DNA of 64,000 nucleotides from Byssochlamys sp. IMV 00236. Lineage: Eukaryota; Ascomycota; Eurotiomycetes; Eurotiales; Thermoascaceae. Positions 46,457-57,816 of this stretch are shown one piece after another (the first letter of the stretch is position 1; each line of letters starts with the position of its first letter). Under the pieces are notes generated by a model. That model was not told the origin of the DNA. It was given only the letters and a program-made list of their open reading frames with translations, and did not search any database. The position numbers and the translations under genes are program-made. The stretch spans positions 1-64,000 of the forward strand of contig MSJH02000544.1 of assembly GCA_001931875.2 (NCBI GenBank), written 5' to 3'.

Positions 46457-46936
46457 TATTGAGGGATCGCAGCAGACTCCGCAGGTCAGCGCACAGAATA
46501 CACTCTGACCCCCTCGCCGAGGAGGAGGCACTTGGACAAGAGCATAAATATGTAGGCCGACTGGTGATTGTTATCATGGTTTCTTTCGAGCACGCGATAA
46601 CGCCGGAGGCACTAAGCAGAGTGGGAGAAAGGCGTTCGGGGATTTCCCGCTCCGTTTGGTGGAAATAGAGTGCTCTGACCCGCTCTGTCCAGTTAGACAC
46701 TTGATCCGATAATGGATTATTGATAATGGGCGGCGATATGAGATTAGAGTGGTCCTTCATTCTACATCGACGAGCGGTCCGGGTTAGCTGGGTGGAGTTC
46801 TCGACACATGCGATGGCTGATACTACCTAACGGAAACAAGTACCTAATGTCTGCGTATATAACCCATCCGTAGCCGCAGAAGTAGGATAGAAAGAGAGAA
46901 AGGATACTGCTTGTCATCAGTACTGATATAGTCATC
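46457..46936. promoter_or_regulatory. divergent promoter with GATA-factor sites
   Basis: 480 bases lie between the permease (-) and hydantoinase (+) start codons. Four HGATAR sites of the AreA type are visible: 46571-46576 (reverse), 46595-46600, 46707-46712 and 46721-46726. The last two start 14 bases apart. AreA activates nitrogen-scavenging genes when ammonium or glutamine is scarce; its use here is inferred from motif only. Confidence 0.6.
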
Positions 46937-49900
46937 ATGACTGATTCCGAGAGACTTATCATCGGCGTTGATGTTGGAGGTACGCGATACATATTCTTCC
47001 GAGAGAGCTACTGCACATAGAGCCCTCCTAGCGTTTTTCGATGAGATCTATATCTAGTTAGAATATATCTGCTGATCTTTGATCTAACACAGGGACAAAC
47101 ACTGATGCTGTGCTCCTCAACTGCGCTGCGTCTGGTGCTGATGCGGTCGTGGCGTCTCACAAAGCGGCCACAGGCGCAGATGTCACCGTCGGCATCGAGA
47201 GCGCCATCAGCGCATTGCTGGAAATGGCCCAAGTGCCTCCCAACCGCGTGTCTTCGCTGATGATAGGAACAACTGTGAGTGGGAACTGCCTCGACTGGAG
47301 AATGACGAATTGCACTGACTGGTGGTAATGGACAGCACTTCATCAATGCCGTTGTTGAGCGAGACGCGTCCCGGTTGGAGAAGGTGGGAGTCATCAGACT
47401 GGCAGCCAGCAACATCTCCGCCTACACTCCGCCTTTCATCGACTTCCCTCCAGCCCTCTCCAGGAGTAGGTAGTCCTAGCCCTCTTTTTCTGCCATCATA
47501 CACTGGTCTGCTTTTTGTCGTGTGAATTGCTGACGTTTTCAGTAATCAATGGACACACTGCCATCATATCTGGCGGACTTCAAGTAGACGGCTCCCTGAT
47601 TGGGGAGATAAAGCCAGATGAAGTCAGAGAGCAGGCTCGGACGTTAAAAGATAAAGGGCTGAAGAACGTTGTCCTCGTGGGTATCTACTCTCCAATTGAT
47701 GAAACATACAAGCAAGAAGAGCAAGCACGCGACATCCTTGCCCAGGAACTAGGACCCGAAGTCAATATTGTATTGTCAAAAGAAGGTACCACATTTCCCA
47801 CTGGTATATGCAGAACGGGAACAATACTAATAAAACCGAATACAGTTGCTGGCGTGGGGCTTCTTGCGCGCGAAAACGCAGCCATCCTCAATGCTTCCAT
47901 TCTCAACTTTGCTAGACGAACTATCCGTGCATTCAAGAGTGCTATGCGTCGCCTGCAGTTACAATGTCCATTGTACCTGACGTCCAATGATGGGCAGCTT
48001 CTTTCATCCGGAGAAGCAGAACAGTATCCAGTGCGCATTTTCTCTTCAGGCGCCACAAACAGTATCCGAGGTGCGGCATATCTTTCCCAGTCAAAGCTGG
48101 GGAAGTCTAGCAAATATATCATTGATATCGGTGGGACGACTACCGATATTGGATGCCTCCTCCCCAGCGGCTTTCCTCGCCTAGCCAGTGCATTTACGGA
48201 CATTGGGGGTGTAAGAGTGAATTTCGCAATGCCGCAAGTTGAAAGTATTGGACTTGGCGGTGGCTCCATTCTACATGTCGCCGATGCGAAGGTTACCGTG
48301 GGCCCTGATAGTGTTGGGCACGAAATTATCGACCGAGCTCTGTGCTTCGGAGGCGACACAACCACAGCAACCGATATTATGGTAGCCACAGGGGCCGAGG
48401 TTGGGACTAGGCCTGTTCAGCTGAAACCGGAACTCATTACTGCTGCTAAAGATCGCATCAAACTGATGCTGGAATCTCATATAGATCGAATGAAGACATC
48501 CCCAGAGCCTTGCGAAGTCCTTCTTGTCGGCGGTGGCTCCATTCTTTGCCCTCAGGAGCTAGAAGGTGTATCGTCAATATTGGTTCCTCCTCACGCAGAA
48601 GTCGCGAATGCGGTCGGCGCTGCTATCGCAGAGATTGGTGCGGAGGCTGAAGCAGTTGTCGATGAGAAGAACAAAGATGCAGAGCTGGTGATCACAAGGC
48701 ACAAAGCGATCTCTAAAGCGGTCTCTCGAGGAGCCGTCCAGAATGCTATTAGAATAATTGAGGAAGAAGTCACGGGCATTGCTTACATTGATGGAAAATG
48801 CCGCATCGTTGTGAAAGTTGTCGGCCCAATTGACTATAGCAAATTCGGCTCAGACGCCGAAGAGGATATTAATTCCAACCAGAACGGCGACGCCATCACT
48901 CACAAAGAAACAAAAGACCATAAACTGGACAACTCCGCTGTCGATGAGAAAGAAGTCGATATCGAGGCCTACAAGCCCTTTGTCGATGAAAATCGTGTCT
49001 GGTTCTTGAGTGAAACTGACCTCGCATTCATCGCCGCAGGTTGTTACATCCTGGGTACAGGAGGCGGAGGCTCCCCCTACACCCATTATCTGCAGACAAG
49101 ACAACTTCTGCGAATGGGCGAGTCCGTCACCATAGTCGATGCGGCAGATTTCAAGGATGACGCCTTGCTTGTTCCACTTGGGGGACTCGGCAGTCCTGCA
49201 GTTGGCGTTGAGCGACCAGGTGGTGATATGGTCCTTCACGCTTGCCAGCAGCTGGAGAGGTATATGGGCATCAAATATGGAGGCCTCCTTGCTGTTGAGA
49301 TAGGCGGCGGCAACGGAATGGAGCCTCTAATGTGGGGCTCGTCGAAGTATTACAACCTTCCATGCGTAGATGGGGATCTTATGGGTAAGTTTCTGTACAG
49401 GCTGGTCGTGTACTGCTGTACTAATCAGTTTCCGATAGGGCGTGCATATCCCACGTTCGAAAAGGTGACCTCCTTCATAAAAGCAAACCATATAAATGAC
49501 CTCTTACCGGCCTCTCTGTCAAGTGGGGATGGGATCAATATGATCTTGACAGAATCTAAGGATACACCGTCGGTAGATAGGGTCCTGAGGGCGGCATGTG
49601 TTGATATGGGGTAAGTCATTAATAGTTATCATCCCGGTGGGATATTGGACTCTACTAACTAGACGTAAAGATACTCCGCCGGTTCCGCAAATAGACCTCT
49701 AACAGGTAAACAAATGCGCGAAATGGGTATCCTAAAATCCCATTCGCTGGCCTGGAGACTTGGTCGTGCCGTTGCTCTGGCTAGGCAGAAAGGAGCTATT
49801 TCAACCGTCGCCGACAATATTATCAAAGTTTGCGGCGAGAAGAGCGCAGGAAAGATATTCGAGGGCAAGATCGTCGGCGTAGGGGAGCGGTTATATAAGG

Positions 49901-50458
49901 GCCACAGTTATGGTGAAGTCGTGGTCGAAAAGCTCCGTGACTATGAGCGAGACGCCACTTTCGACAATCAAGCTGGGAATAATGAGGGGCCCCTGCCCGA
50001 GCGTGTGCGGATTCCGTTCAAAAACGAGAATCTGATCGTGGAGGCGGAATATGCATCTGGAGAGAAGAAGGCAAGGACTATTAATCCCTGCCTTTACCAT
50101 ATAGCAAAGCGTTGGATATTCTGACACGGTAAACAGACTTTAGCTACGGTTCCAGACCTGATAATTATCCTCGATGCACTGACAGGTGAAGCTCTCGGTG
50201 TTCCAGAGTACCGGTGTGTATCTTCTCCCCTCCTATTATCGCTTAGCCGAAATCAGAATGTGCTAACAAAAGTGCGCTTATAGCTATGGGCTCAAAGTTC
50301 TTGTCCTCGTGATGACAGCGAACCCACTTTGGACTAGCACGCCTCGGGCGCTTGAGATTGGAGGGCCGAAAGCATTCGGTTATGACATGGAATATGTTCC
50401 TTTTGGAACATATACAGAGCCGCGAAGTGTGATAGACGAGTATGCACCAGGCAAGTAG
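46937..50458 (+). CDS. hydantoinase/oxoprolinase fused to DUF917
   Basis: Eight exons: 46937-46979, 47093-47274, 47336-47465, 47543-49384, 49439-49610, 49671-50070, 50137-50213 and 50284-50458, for 1,006 residues. The N-terminal hydantoinase/oxoprolinase A part has two ASKHA-type nucleotide-binding loops: IGVDVGGTNTDAVLL (about 9-23) and IDIGGTTTDIG, with LVGGGSILC later. From about residue 604 (VWFLSETDLAFIAAGCYILG, then TGGGGSP) the protein is DUF917, whose bacterial relatives include S-methylthiohydantoin desulfurase. Such proteins are ATP-dependent cyclic-amide hydrolases or their relatives; the substrate is unknown. The sixth intron (50071-50136) is GC-AG rather than GT-AG. Confidence 0.9.
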
Positions 50459-50561
50459 ACATGCTGCATTCCACAAGGTATTCGATGACATATAGACAGA
50501 GATATATAGAGATAACATAAAGTATATATTCTATGCTGAATCTTCTACACCATTTCAAAGA

Positions 50562-51995
50562 CTACAACTTCCCGGCCATCTGCTCTCCTAGACCACCAAA
50601 GCCTTCCTGTATGACTTTTCGCCCCGCCAATTCTGTCGCGAAGCCCAGTGACTTTTCCAAAGTCCAGGACTCTGATCTCGAGTTCCCATGGAAGTTGAGA
50701 GCATATAAGATTCCCGCAATAAAAGTGTCTCCAGCGCCAATGGTGCTGTTCATTGGACGATTAGCGACAGAACAAAACCCAATATTGATATGGAACGTAC
50801 TCAACTACACTAGCTCCTTCCTTCTTATACGTCGGACAAGAGACATATGATTGACTTGGGAGTTCTAGAGCCGAAGCGCCATGTTCACCCCATGTACAGA
50901 AGATAACTTTACTAGAGATATAATCGAATCAGTAAATGTCGTCCGTGGGAAAGCGCATCACCAGAGCTCTTGAGACTTCAAAAGTGAGACAAAAAGTATA
51001 GCTACTCTTACGCTTTAGGAGTCAAAGGAGCTTGCGCATGGAGAAAAGCTTTAGGTTCTGTATACCCGGCATTCTGTCGGTGAGTATCACGGTCAGTGGT
51101 CGATCATTACAGTAGAGGATGACATGGTAAACTGGGGTGTACGGACCTGCGCCCAGCCTTTAGCATAGAAAACTACATCAGCTTCAGCGGCGAGTTCTTG
51201 TAGGCCAGGACGGCCTGGCTTCTCTACTTCCACACTAATCGTGGCTACAGGCAAGCGGTTGCGGAGAGATTTGATATTCTGTAGGTTGACGTCGGGGATG
51301 CGGCCCTATATGCCAGTGAAGTTAGCTTCTCTTCATCCATCATGCTAGTAGGGCAAAAGAATCTCAACTTGTAAGGAACTTTATTCAAAAGGGAATGAAT
51401 CAATGAATGAATGAATACATACTTCGAAATGAAACCACATTCCACCGCCCGAATGCTTAACATCCAATCGATCTATGAGCGCATTGAATTCATCATGCGT
51501 CATCTCCGGGAGCTCATTATAATTGACTATGGTGCGACTACTAGTCCTCTGGCTACTTATAATATAGCTCGACGCGGGCTCGTGGAAATCTTGACGATAG
51601 AGACAATGCGTCAAATCGACGCGGGCTCCGAAGGAATCTCGGACAAATTGTACCGCAGGCGACGATCGCGCCGGAAGGACAGTGACCAGAACAGGAGATA
51701 ACGACTCGAAGTCATTCTTCTTCTTCTCTTCCTGCTGTTTCTCTTTGATGTGAATCAATTGCTCGAGCACCTCGATTGTGTTCGGACAGTTCCCTCCGCG
51801 GCGACGAGTCAGGCGGGACGCCCGCAGCTTCTCATCCTCATTGGGGTAGTGGTCGACGCTGGTTGCTTTGTTAGTTATTGATTTATTGCTGATTTGGGTT
51901 TTTATTTTTATTTTTTTTTTATTATTGGTGAAATACCTGAGGATAAGGTCGACGTAGCAGGCACCTACAGCTACGAGAGTTCTCATCGCGCACAT
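50562..51995 (-). CDS. PfkB-family sugar kinase (ketohexokinase-like)
   Basis: Six exons: 51995-51937, 51858-51423, 51305-51147, 51073-51012, 50911-50801 and 50745-50562, giving 336 residues. The N terminus TLVAVGACYVDLILSVDHYP with EDEKLRA and RRRGGNCPNT is the substrate-binding part of ketohexokinase-type PfkB proteins. The C-terminal signature VVDTIGAGDTFIAGILYAL contains the anion hole and catalytic base (Asp282 in GAGD). The middle carries VIFCTWGEHGASALE. PfkB enzymes phosphorylate sugars or nucleosides with ATP; fructose is the ketohexokinase substrate, but specificity is not readable. The gene is convergent with the hydantoinase gene, with 103 bases between stops. A second ATG at 51986 is an equally possible start. 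Confidence 0.9.
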
Positions 51996-54562
51996 TGTAC
52001 GGTAATAATAATAAGATGTGCATGTTGGGAGCTTTTCTTGATTATCTGCCCCGCAGGAATGCGGTCATAATAAGTAATTACCTACTTACTTAACCGTCAA
52101 GCTCTCGGATCCACAATCAGGCGCAAAACTCCTAATTAGCCATCTGTTTTCAATGCGCGATCTATACAGATTTCGTATACAAAAAATGGTACCTCATGCT
52201 TTTTGACCTTGCTTTACTTCTGAAGTAGGTTCAAAAGTCTATCAGTTTCAGCAAGCTTTCTCAGAACACTATAGATCTTCGACTCCAGCGGTTGCATAGT
52301 GAGAAGGCAAATCGTTCAATATGAAATTCAATTTCTTCTGATAAAGCCAGGCGTATCCCAATGCAACACTTACAGAATGGAATTTGCAACAAAATGTACA
52401 GTACATACAAGGCCATCTATTGTCTAAGATTGAAAGTTCCTGACAAGTTTCGAATCAATCGTCGTGATTTCCGTCAGAGATGAAGTCACTGAGGACAACG
52501 CCAAGGACACTTCTAAATTATTATAGCTTATGCCGAAATATTTCTTATTCTATAGGTGATAAGCCATGCTACGTCGATCGACAACGTGGTGCTCGGTAAG
52601 ATACTCCGTAAACGCCGAAATCGGACCTACTTGCACTGTGCCTTGCGGGTGCGGGATGGTGATCATTACGGAGAAACCACGAGTACCTGAAATAGGCATA
52701 TAGAATGGATACGTGCTGCTCAGGCTTCAGCCAGCTAAACGTGGAGACACCAGTAGGAAGAAACACAATAAACCGTCTAGAGTGACGCTCCAGGGAACAA
52801 GTTCCATTCCAGAGATTACTCAGCACTTCATAGAAGAGCGTTAACTAACTACTTAGTTATTAACAATGGTTATGGCTAAACAATTACTGTATAGAAGAGA
52901 CCGAAGTTGGGGTTCCGGTTAATATCTGCAGCTGTATCTCCTTGAGGGAGGATATCTGAAATGAAAGACATGCCAAGATTAACGCCGATAACGATGCTTT
53001 TAACGAGTAATGCGCCCGTGGACTGTTGAAAGAGTGTTCTAGCGATGAGTAGCAGAGTGGCAAGGGATAACGGGAAGGGGGAGGATCGGTGTGGACGAGC
53101 TCAAAAGCTTGAGGGCACAGCATTGCGTAAGTGACCCTTGAAGGGGACACTGATGGGCAATGGATGAAGCATCATATTCATTTTCATTTCTCGAAAAGTG
53201 TTGTTCCCTACTTCCCAGATTTGTTTAAGAGCTTAGTTGATACCATAACTTGCTCTCGTTTTCGTCCCGTTAGTTATGTTGCAGGTTCAAATATCCGCAG
53301 ATCGCATCCAGAATAGAAGCGCACCATGGGACTTACAACCCACGACTGTGAAGCAGACAGATGACACTACAGAGGGGTATAGTTATAACTAGATATTCCA
53401 CGCAACAAGACTCAGTACTGAACCATAGCCTGTCCAGAAAGGGAAACAGCTGACTAACTTGTCTTCTCACTCTCTGCTGATCCAGAGCTCACTAAGTACT
53501 CATACCATAACCGCGTGCTCCCTACAGTATATCTACGCATGGAAGGATCATGGGAACGTGAACGAGATATATGAGCATGGTTATAAGTAGTCCTTGAAAG
53601 GCAACCAATCATAGTCCTGGACGAACGGATCCAACTCGACACCAGCAAATCGGCATACCGTACCTACTCCTAACCGGCGTTTGTCGGTAGGAAGAAAAAA
53701 ATGTTCTGTCGATCTTGTCCAGTATTACTTAAAGCTCCTTCCACCATACCAGATAGCCCACTCATGCAGGGGACACCCTTGCACATGAAAGTCCGGGCGG
53801 TGGCACGTAATTGGGATGATTTGAAGACTACTTTGAGGAAAAAGGAATAACCAGAGGGAGCCAAGACGATAGCTAGGAAACGGAGGCCCTAAGTTGTGAC
53901 TAGGGTGGCATAGAGCCATGGATGGGAAGACATCTTGAAGCTCTCCCAGGTCCCAACGACTCTCACGGGTCCGATGATGACCCTGAGGGGATTTCTCGGT
54001 CAAGAAGGGTCTTGCTGTGAGCTCGAGTGATAATTAGTCTGCTTTCGGTCCGATATTATAGTTTGCAGGCTTTTTCTTCCGGGTCTTCCAATTATTGATG
54101 ATCATATACGTAATTCAATCCATGTTGACTGGGGAATCATTCCTCGTTGGTCATAGCGTGGGAATTGGAGCCACGAGGACAGAAAAGATCCCTTCCCATA
54201 TTTTATAGATAGGCGGAGACAGGCAGCATGAGTAATGAGTCAGACGAGAAGGTAGTTATCGTCAGAGGTCACTCACTTTCCATCAGACAGAGAGAGAAGC
54301 TTCAGCGGTTGTCGCTATATTTTCTCGGGTGGGACCTCCGATCCGGAAGGAAAGAAAACGAGCCAGGAGCGGAACGGCTGGCGGCTGGTCGGCCACACAG
54401 CAGAAATGCTCTTACAGAAGAATCCACCGGCTACCAACGCGAATGCAGATCGGAGGGCAGGAAGGTTAGGACGAAGTTCAAGTAGTGGAGCGACGATGTT
54501 TTTGCAGCGCAACCGCGGAGAGCGACGGTGGGGATGCCAGGGACCGGATGCGGACTAGCGCG

Positions 54563-54571
54563 ATCAGATAA
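54563..54571 (+). promoter_or_regulatory. SreA-type GATA site upstream of hapX
   Basis: ATCAGATAA matches the extended iron-regulator consensus ATCWGATAA exactly, 409 bases before the hapX start codon. In Aspergillus the GATA repressor SreA is known to repress hapX when iron is sufficient. The site is seen in sequence; binding is inferred. Confidence 0.7.
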
Positions 54572-54832
54572 GATCCAAACGCCAATCGTACGACGGGATT
54601 CGCGGGTCGCCGAGAGCGGTCACATGACGCCCGGTAGCGACATCGGCAGTCACGTGTGCGCACGATAATCTAATCTGATCGCGATCTTCCCGCCCCTCCA
54701 GCCTCTCTTCCTCTTCTTCCTTTCTATACTGATCCTGCCCACCGCATCGCTTCTCTGCCATCCCATCATCCTGCTCGCCAGCGCGGAGCAGGGCGCCGAG
54801 TTGTCGAGTCGCCCGGCTCATTGCAATCGCAT

Positions 54833-54945
54833 ATGCACCTTTCCCTCCGGCCGATGCATCAGTGAACCGCAGGTCGGCTGCTCCCCAGCTCTACCCGAGC
54901 CCATATCCGAAACGGCTGACAATGCAATCAGAGAACTCCCCGTGA
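54833..54945 (+). promoter_or_regulatory. two short upstream ORFs in the presumed hapX leader
   Basis: uORF1 (54833-54865) encodes MHLSLRPMHQ and stops. uORF2 (54922-54945) encodes MQSENSP and stops 34 bases before the hapX ATG at 54980. If the transcript starts upstream of 54833, both could limit or condition hapX translation. The transcription start is not known. Confidence 0.45.
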
Positions 54946-54979
54946 GAGAAAAAAAAAAAGTAACATACCACAACTGCCA

Positions 54980-56527
54980 ATGGCGACCCCAACGACCGTG
55001 TCAACGCCGTCCTCTGCTGGATCACCACCAGCATTGGCCCCGGTGATTGCTGCGCGTCCAGCTTTGTCCATCAAGCCCGCTATCTCGGCAGCGCCCGCGA
55101 CATCCCCGGCTCCGGGCACACCCGGCTCCGTAACAACGAAGGAGTGGGTAATCCCTCCACGTCCAAAGCCAGGTAGAAAGCCTGCCACGGACACACCTCC
55201 AACGAAGCGCAAGGCACAGAATCGTGCTGCGCAGCGCGCTTTTCGTGAGAGGCGCGCTGCTCGAGTCGGTGAACTCGAGGAACAGATCAAAAACATCGAA
55301 GAAGAGAACGCGAGCCGCGAGGCCAGCTTCAAGGACCAGATTGATAACCTTTCCACCGAGGTGGAGCAGTGTCGCAATGAAATTTCATGGTGGAAAGACC
55401 GATGCCATGCCCTCGAAAAAGAAGTAGCTGTCGAGCGAAGCGCCAAGGAAACTCTGGCCAAGGAACTGAGATCATCGAGCTCAAGTAGGAGCAACGCAAC
55501 TCCGGACATCGTGCCCCTACCTCCTCGCAGATCTGCTAGAAACATTCAGACAGCCCGCGAGGCTTCATCCGCCCAACCGGTCGCCTCGTCTACTGCTCAA
55601 GATGCACAGCAGGATGTTCCATCGGGTTGCAACAATTGTTCTCAGGCCCGCTGCCAGTGCATCGAAGATGCCTTCAATATAAATACCATCACAAGCGCCA
55701 ATGACAGCTCCTCCCAGAAGCGTGCCCACTCGCCTTCTACCGCAGGTGGGAAGCGCCTTCGTACTGAACCGGACATCAAGACTGAGCCGGAAGAGATGGA
55801 GATTGACTTCACCTCTCGTTTCGCAATGTCTTCTCGAGCCCAGGTAGAGGAGGAGCCTCCCGCTGCGTCGCCTCACATGGTCGATCCGTGTGGTTTCTGT
55901 CAGGACGGCACTCCTTGTATCTGTGCTGAGATGGCCGCCCAAGACCGAGAGGAGTCGCAACGTCGAGACTCTTTCGAGAATACCCGCCTGGCCCCGATTC
56001 AGAATCTATCCCAGTTTACACCTCCACCCTCTGAGGGAGATGTCCGCTCTGAGCTCACTCTCCCGTCCATCAATCAGGCAGCAAATCCTTGTGCCAACGG
56101 ACCAGGAACATGTGCTCAATGCCAGGCTGATCCACGCAGCACCCTGTTCTGTAAAACACTGGCTGCATCTCGTTCGGCAAGTGCCTCTTCAGGCTGCTGT
56201 GGAGGAAAAGGTGCAGATGGCGGATGCTGCCAGTCTCGTCCAGCTACTCGCAACAGCAGTCAGAGAACTGAGTCAATCTCTTCTCCTTCTCTGACCCTTA
56301 CATGCGCAGACACCTTCACCACCTTATCCCGGCACCCCAAATTCTCTCGTGCTACGGATGAACTAGCGGCCTGGCTGCCTAAGCTCCACACGCTACCTAA
56401 CCCCCGTGATGTCGCACCCAAAGATAGGAACGGAAACGCCATCGACAATCGTCCAGCCATGGAGGTTGAAGCAGCCAGCGTGATGGGTGTTCTGAGATAC
56501 TTCGATCGGAGGTTCGCGGACAAATAA
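54980..56527 (+). CDS. hapX: HapX iron-responsive bZIP regulator
   Basis: An intronless gene of 515 residues. The N-terminal CCAAT-complex-binding motif (about 54-70, KEWVIPPRPKPGRKPAT) directly precedes a bZIP basic region (about 75-95, KRKAQNRAAQRAFRERRAAR) and coiled coil. Four Cys-rich regions follow: CRR-A at 217-227 (CNNCSQARCQC), CRR-B at 304-315 (CGFCQDGTPCIC), CRR-C at 371-391 (CANGPGTCAQCQAD...FC) and CRR-D at 407-417 (CCGGKGADGGCC). This is the full HapX layout. With the CCAAT-binding complex, HapX represses iron-consuming genes and activates siderophore genes in iron starvation, and activates vacuolar iron storage in excess. CRR-B is the key iron-sensing element in Aspergillus fumigatus. 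Confidence 0.97.
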   Translation: MATPTTVSTPSSAGSPPALAPVIAARPALSIKPAISAAPATSPAPGTPGSVTTKEWVIPPRPKPGRKPATDTPPTKRKAQNRAAQRAFRERRAARVGELEEQIKNIEEENASREASFKDQIDNLSTEVEQCRNEISWWKDRCHALEKEVAVERSAKETLAKELRSSSSSRSNATPDIVPLPPRRSARNIQTAREASSAQPVASSTAQDAQQDVPSGCNNCSQARCQCIEDAFNINTITSANDSSSQKRAHSPSTAGGKRLRTEPDIKTEPEEMEIDFTSRFAMSSRAQVEEEPPAASPHMVDPCGFCQDGTPCICAEMAAQDREESQRRDSFENTRLAPIQNLSQFTPPPSEGDVRSELTLPSINQAANPCANGPGTCAQCQADPRSTLFCKTLAASRSASASSGCCGGKGADGGCCQSRPATRNSSQRTESISSPSLTLTCADTFTTLSRHPKFSRATDELAAWLPKLHTLPNPRDVAPKDRNGNAIDNRPAMEVEAASVMGVLRYFDRRFADK

Positions 56528-57816
56528 TCTGCCCTCTTCGAAGAAAGCTGACGACGAAAATTACTATTAATGTTGATACCCTGCCATTCGTATGACGAGT
56601 GGCCTTCAAGAAAAAAGAAAATAAAAAAAAGAAAGAAAAGAAAACCGCAGTTACATCGCCGTACACTGATAGCGTGTGCCCTGATCCCGCATTTTAGCGG
56701 AATCGCGCGTGGGGATGATGTAGATGGTTTCATTCAGTGGTGTCTGACCAATACTTTTCTTTTAATTGTTTCTACCTGTCCCTTATGTGCCTGCCCCTAC
56801 GGCCTTGTCTCCTCGTGACACTCGGCGGCAATCGATGTGGCTACGAACACATCAACCCCAGCACCGCCTTATATTAACCGTGGCTGCTTAGAGGAAACTG
56901 TTATCTTTCTCAGGCTGGCGTCATCGGCGTTTCTAACTGCGGGAATAAAAAAAGCGAGGAGGAATTTGCACTTAAAAGGGAACAATGTACGCGACGAGAT
57001 AATGGCTTAAATGATACCTATGGTAACAGGGAGAGAAAAAAAAAAAAAAAGATATCAAACTAGAAAGAGCCAAACATGTCGTAGCACATGGGGGGGAAGG
57101 GGAATGGGGAATGGGGTAGGGAAAGCAAACTTGACATTTTTATTCTTCGGAAGCCTGGATTTTCTTTTGTATATACATACATAACCCATCCTGTGTATTA
57201 TGGACACCTTTCAAGGGCTTTCTTTATGCATTCCTTCTCTCCGGTCTAGGCTGGTTCCCTGGCGTTGATAATGATATTTTTTTTTTCCTTCTGTAGATAT
57301 ACTGATCACCCCACTCGGTTATTCATACGTTGTAAGGAACCAATTATTATTGACCTGTTGTATATGTTTTTTCTGCGTAGATGCGGGTAAAATGTCTTCA
57401 GATAAGTATCTGAAGCATATATATCTGGATTCAAATAAGCTATAGTTAGTTCTCTGACTATAGAGTATCATCATAAGATGAATTCTCCAATGTTGCAGTA
57501 GGTATGGAAATCCATGAAGATTGACAGATTAATAAAGGGACAAGTCCCAGTCCCAGTATATAGTATATATACACAAGAGCATCGTTGTTTTCCATCCGAT
57601 GCTCAGATATCTTGTGCTGGGATCGACACGTGAGATACATGGCTGCGTAAGAGAGACATAAAGGTTCAACGGAACTGTCCAACAGAACCTGCAGGAGAAG
57701 AGGAGAGTCGGACACCGAGAACGGAAATAATAATAACAAAAAAAAAATAATAATCAGATATGGATATCAACCTGCGAAGATCATTACTCCCGCCAAACAC
57801 CCGGGTTTCAGGTCGT
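56528..57816. other. intergenic between convergent hapX and ugo1
   Basis: 3' flanking sequence with several poly-A and poly-T runs (about 56610-56640, 57037-57050, 57278-57290). No gene is visible. Confidence 0.55.

Larger units (their letters stand above)
51996..54979. other. 3 kb divergent region upstream of hapX
   Basis: This lies between the PfkB kinase (-) and hapX (+). No protein gene is supported on either strand. The hapX-proximal 450 bases carry an SreA-type site (54563-54571), a CCAAT box (54582-54586) and two short upstream ORFs. The remainder (about 52000-54200) shows nothing recognisable. Confidence 0.5.

Noticed and set aside
53280..53295. B-box-like GGTTCAAATATCC, possible tRNA
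   Set aside because: No matching acceptor, D or anticodon stems could be folded around it.
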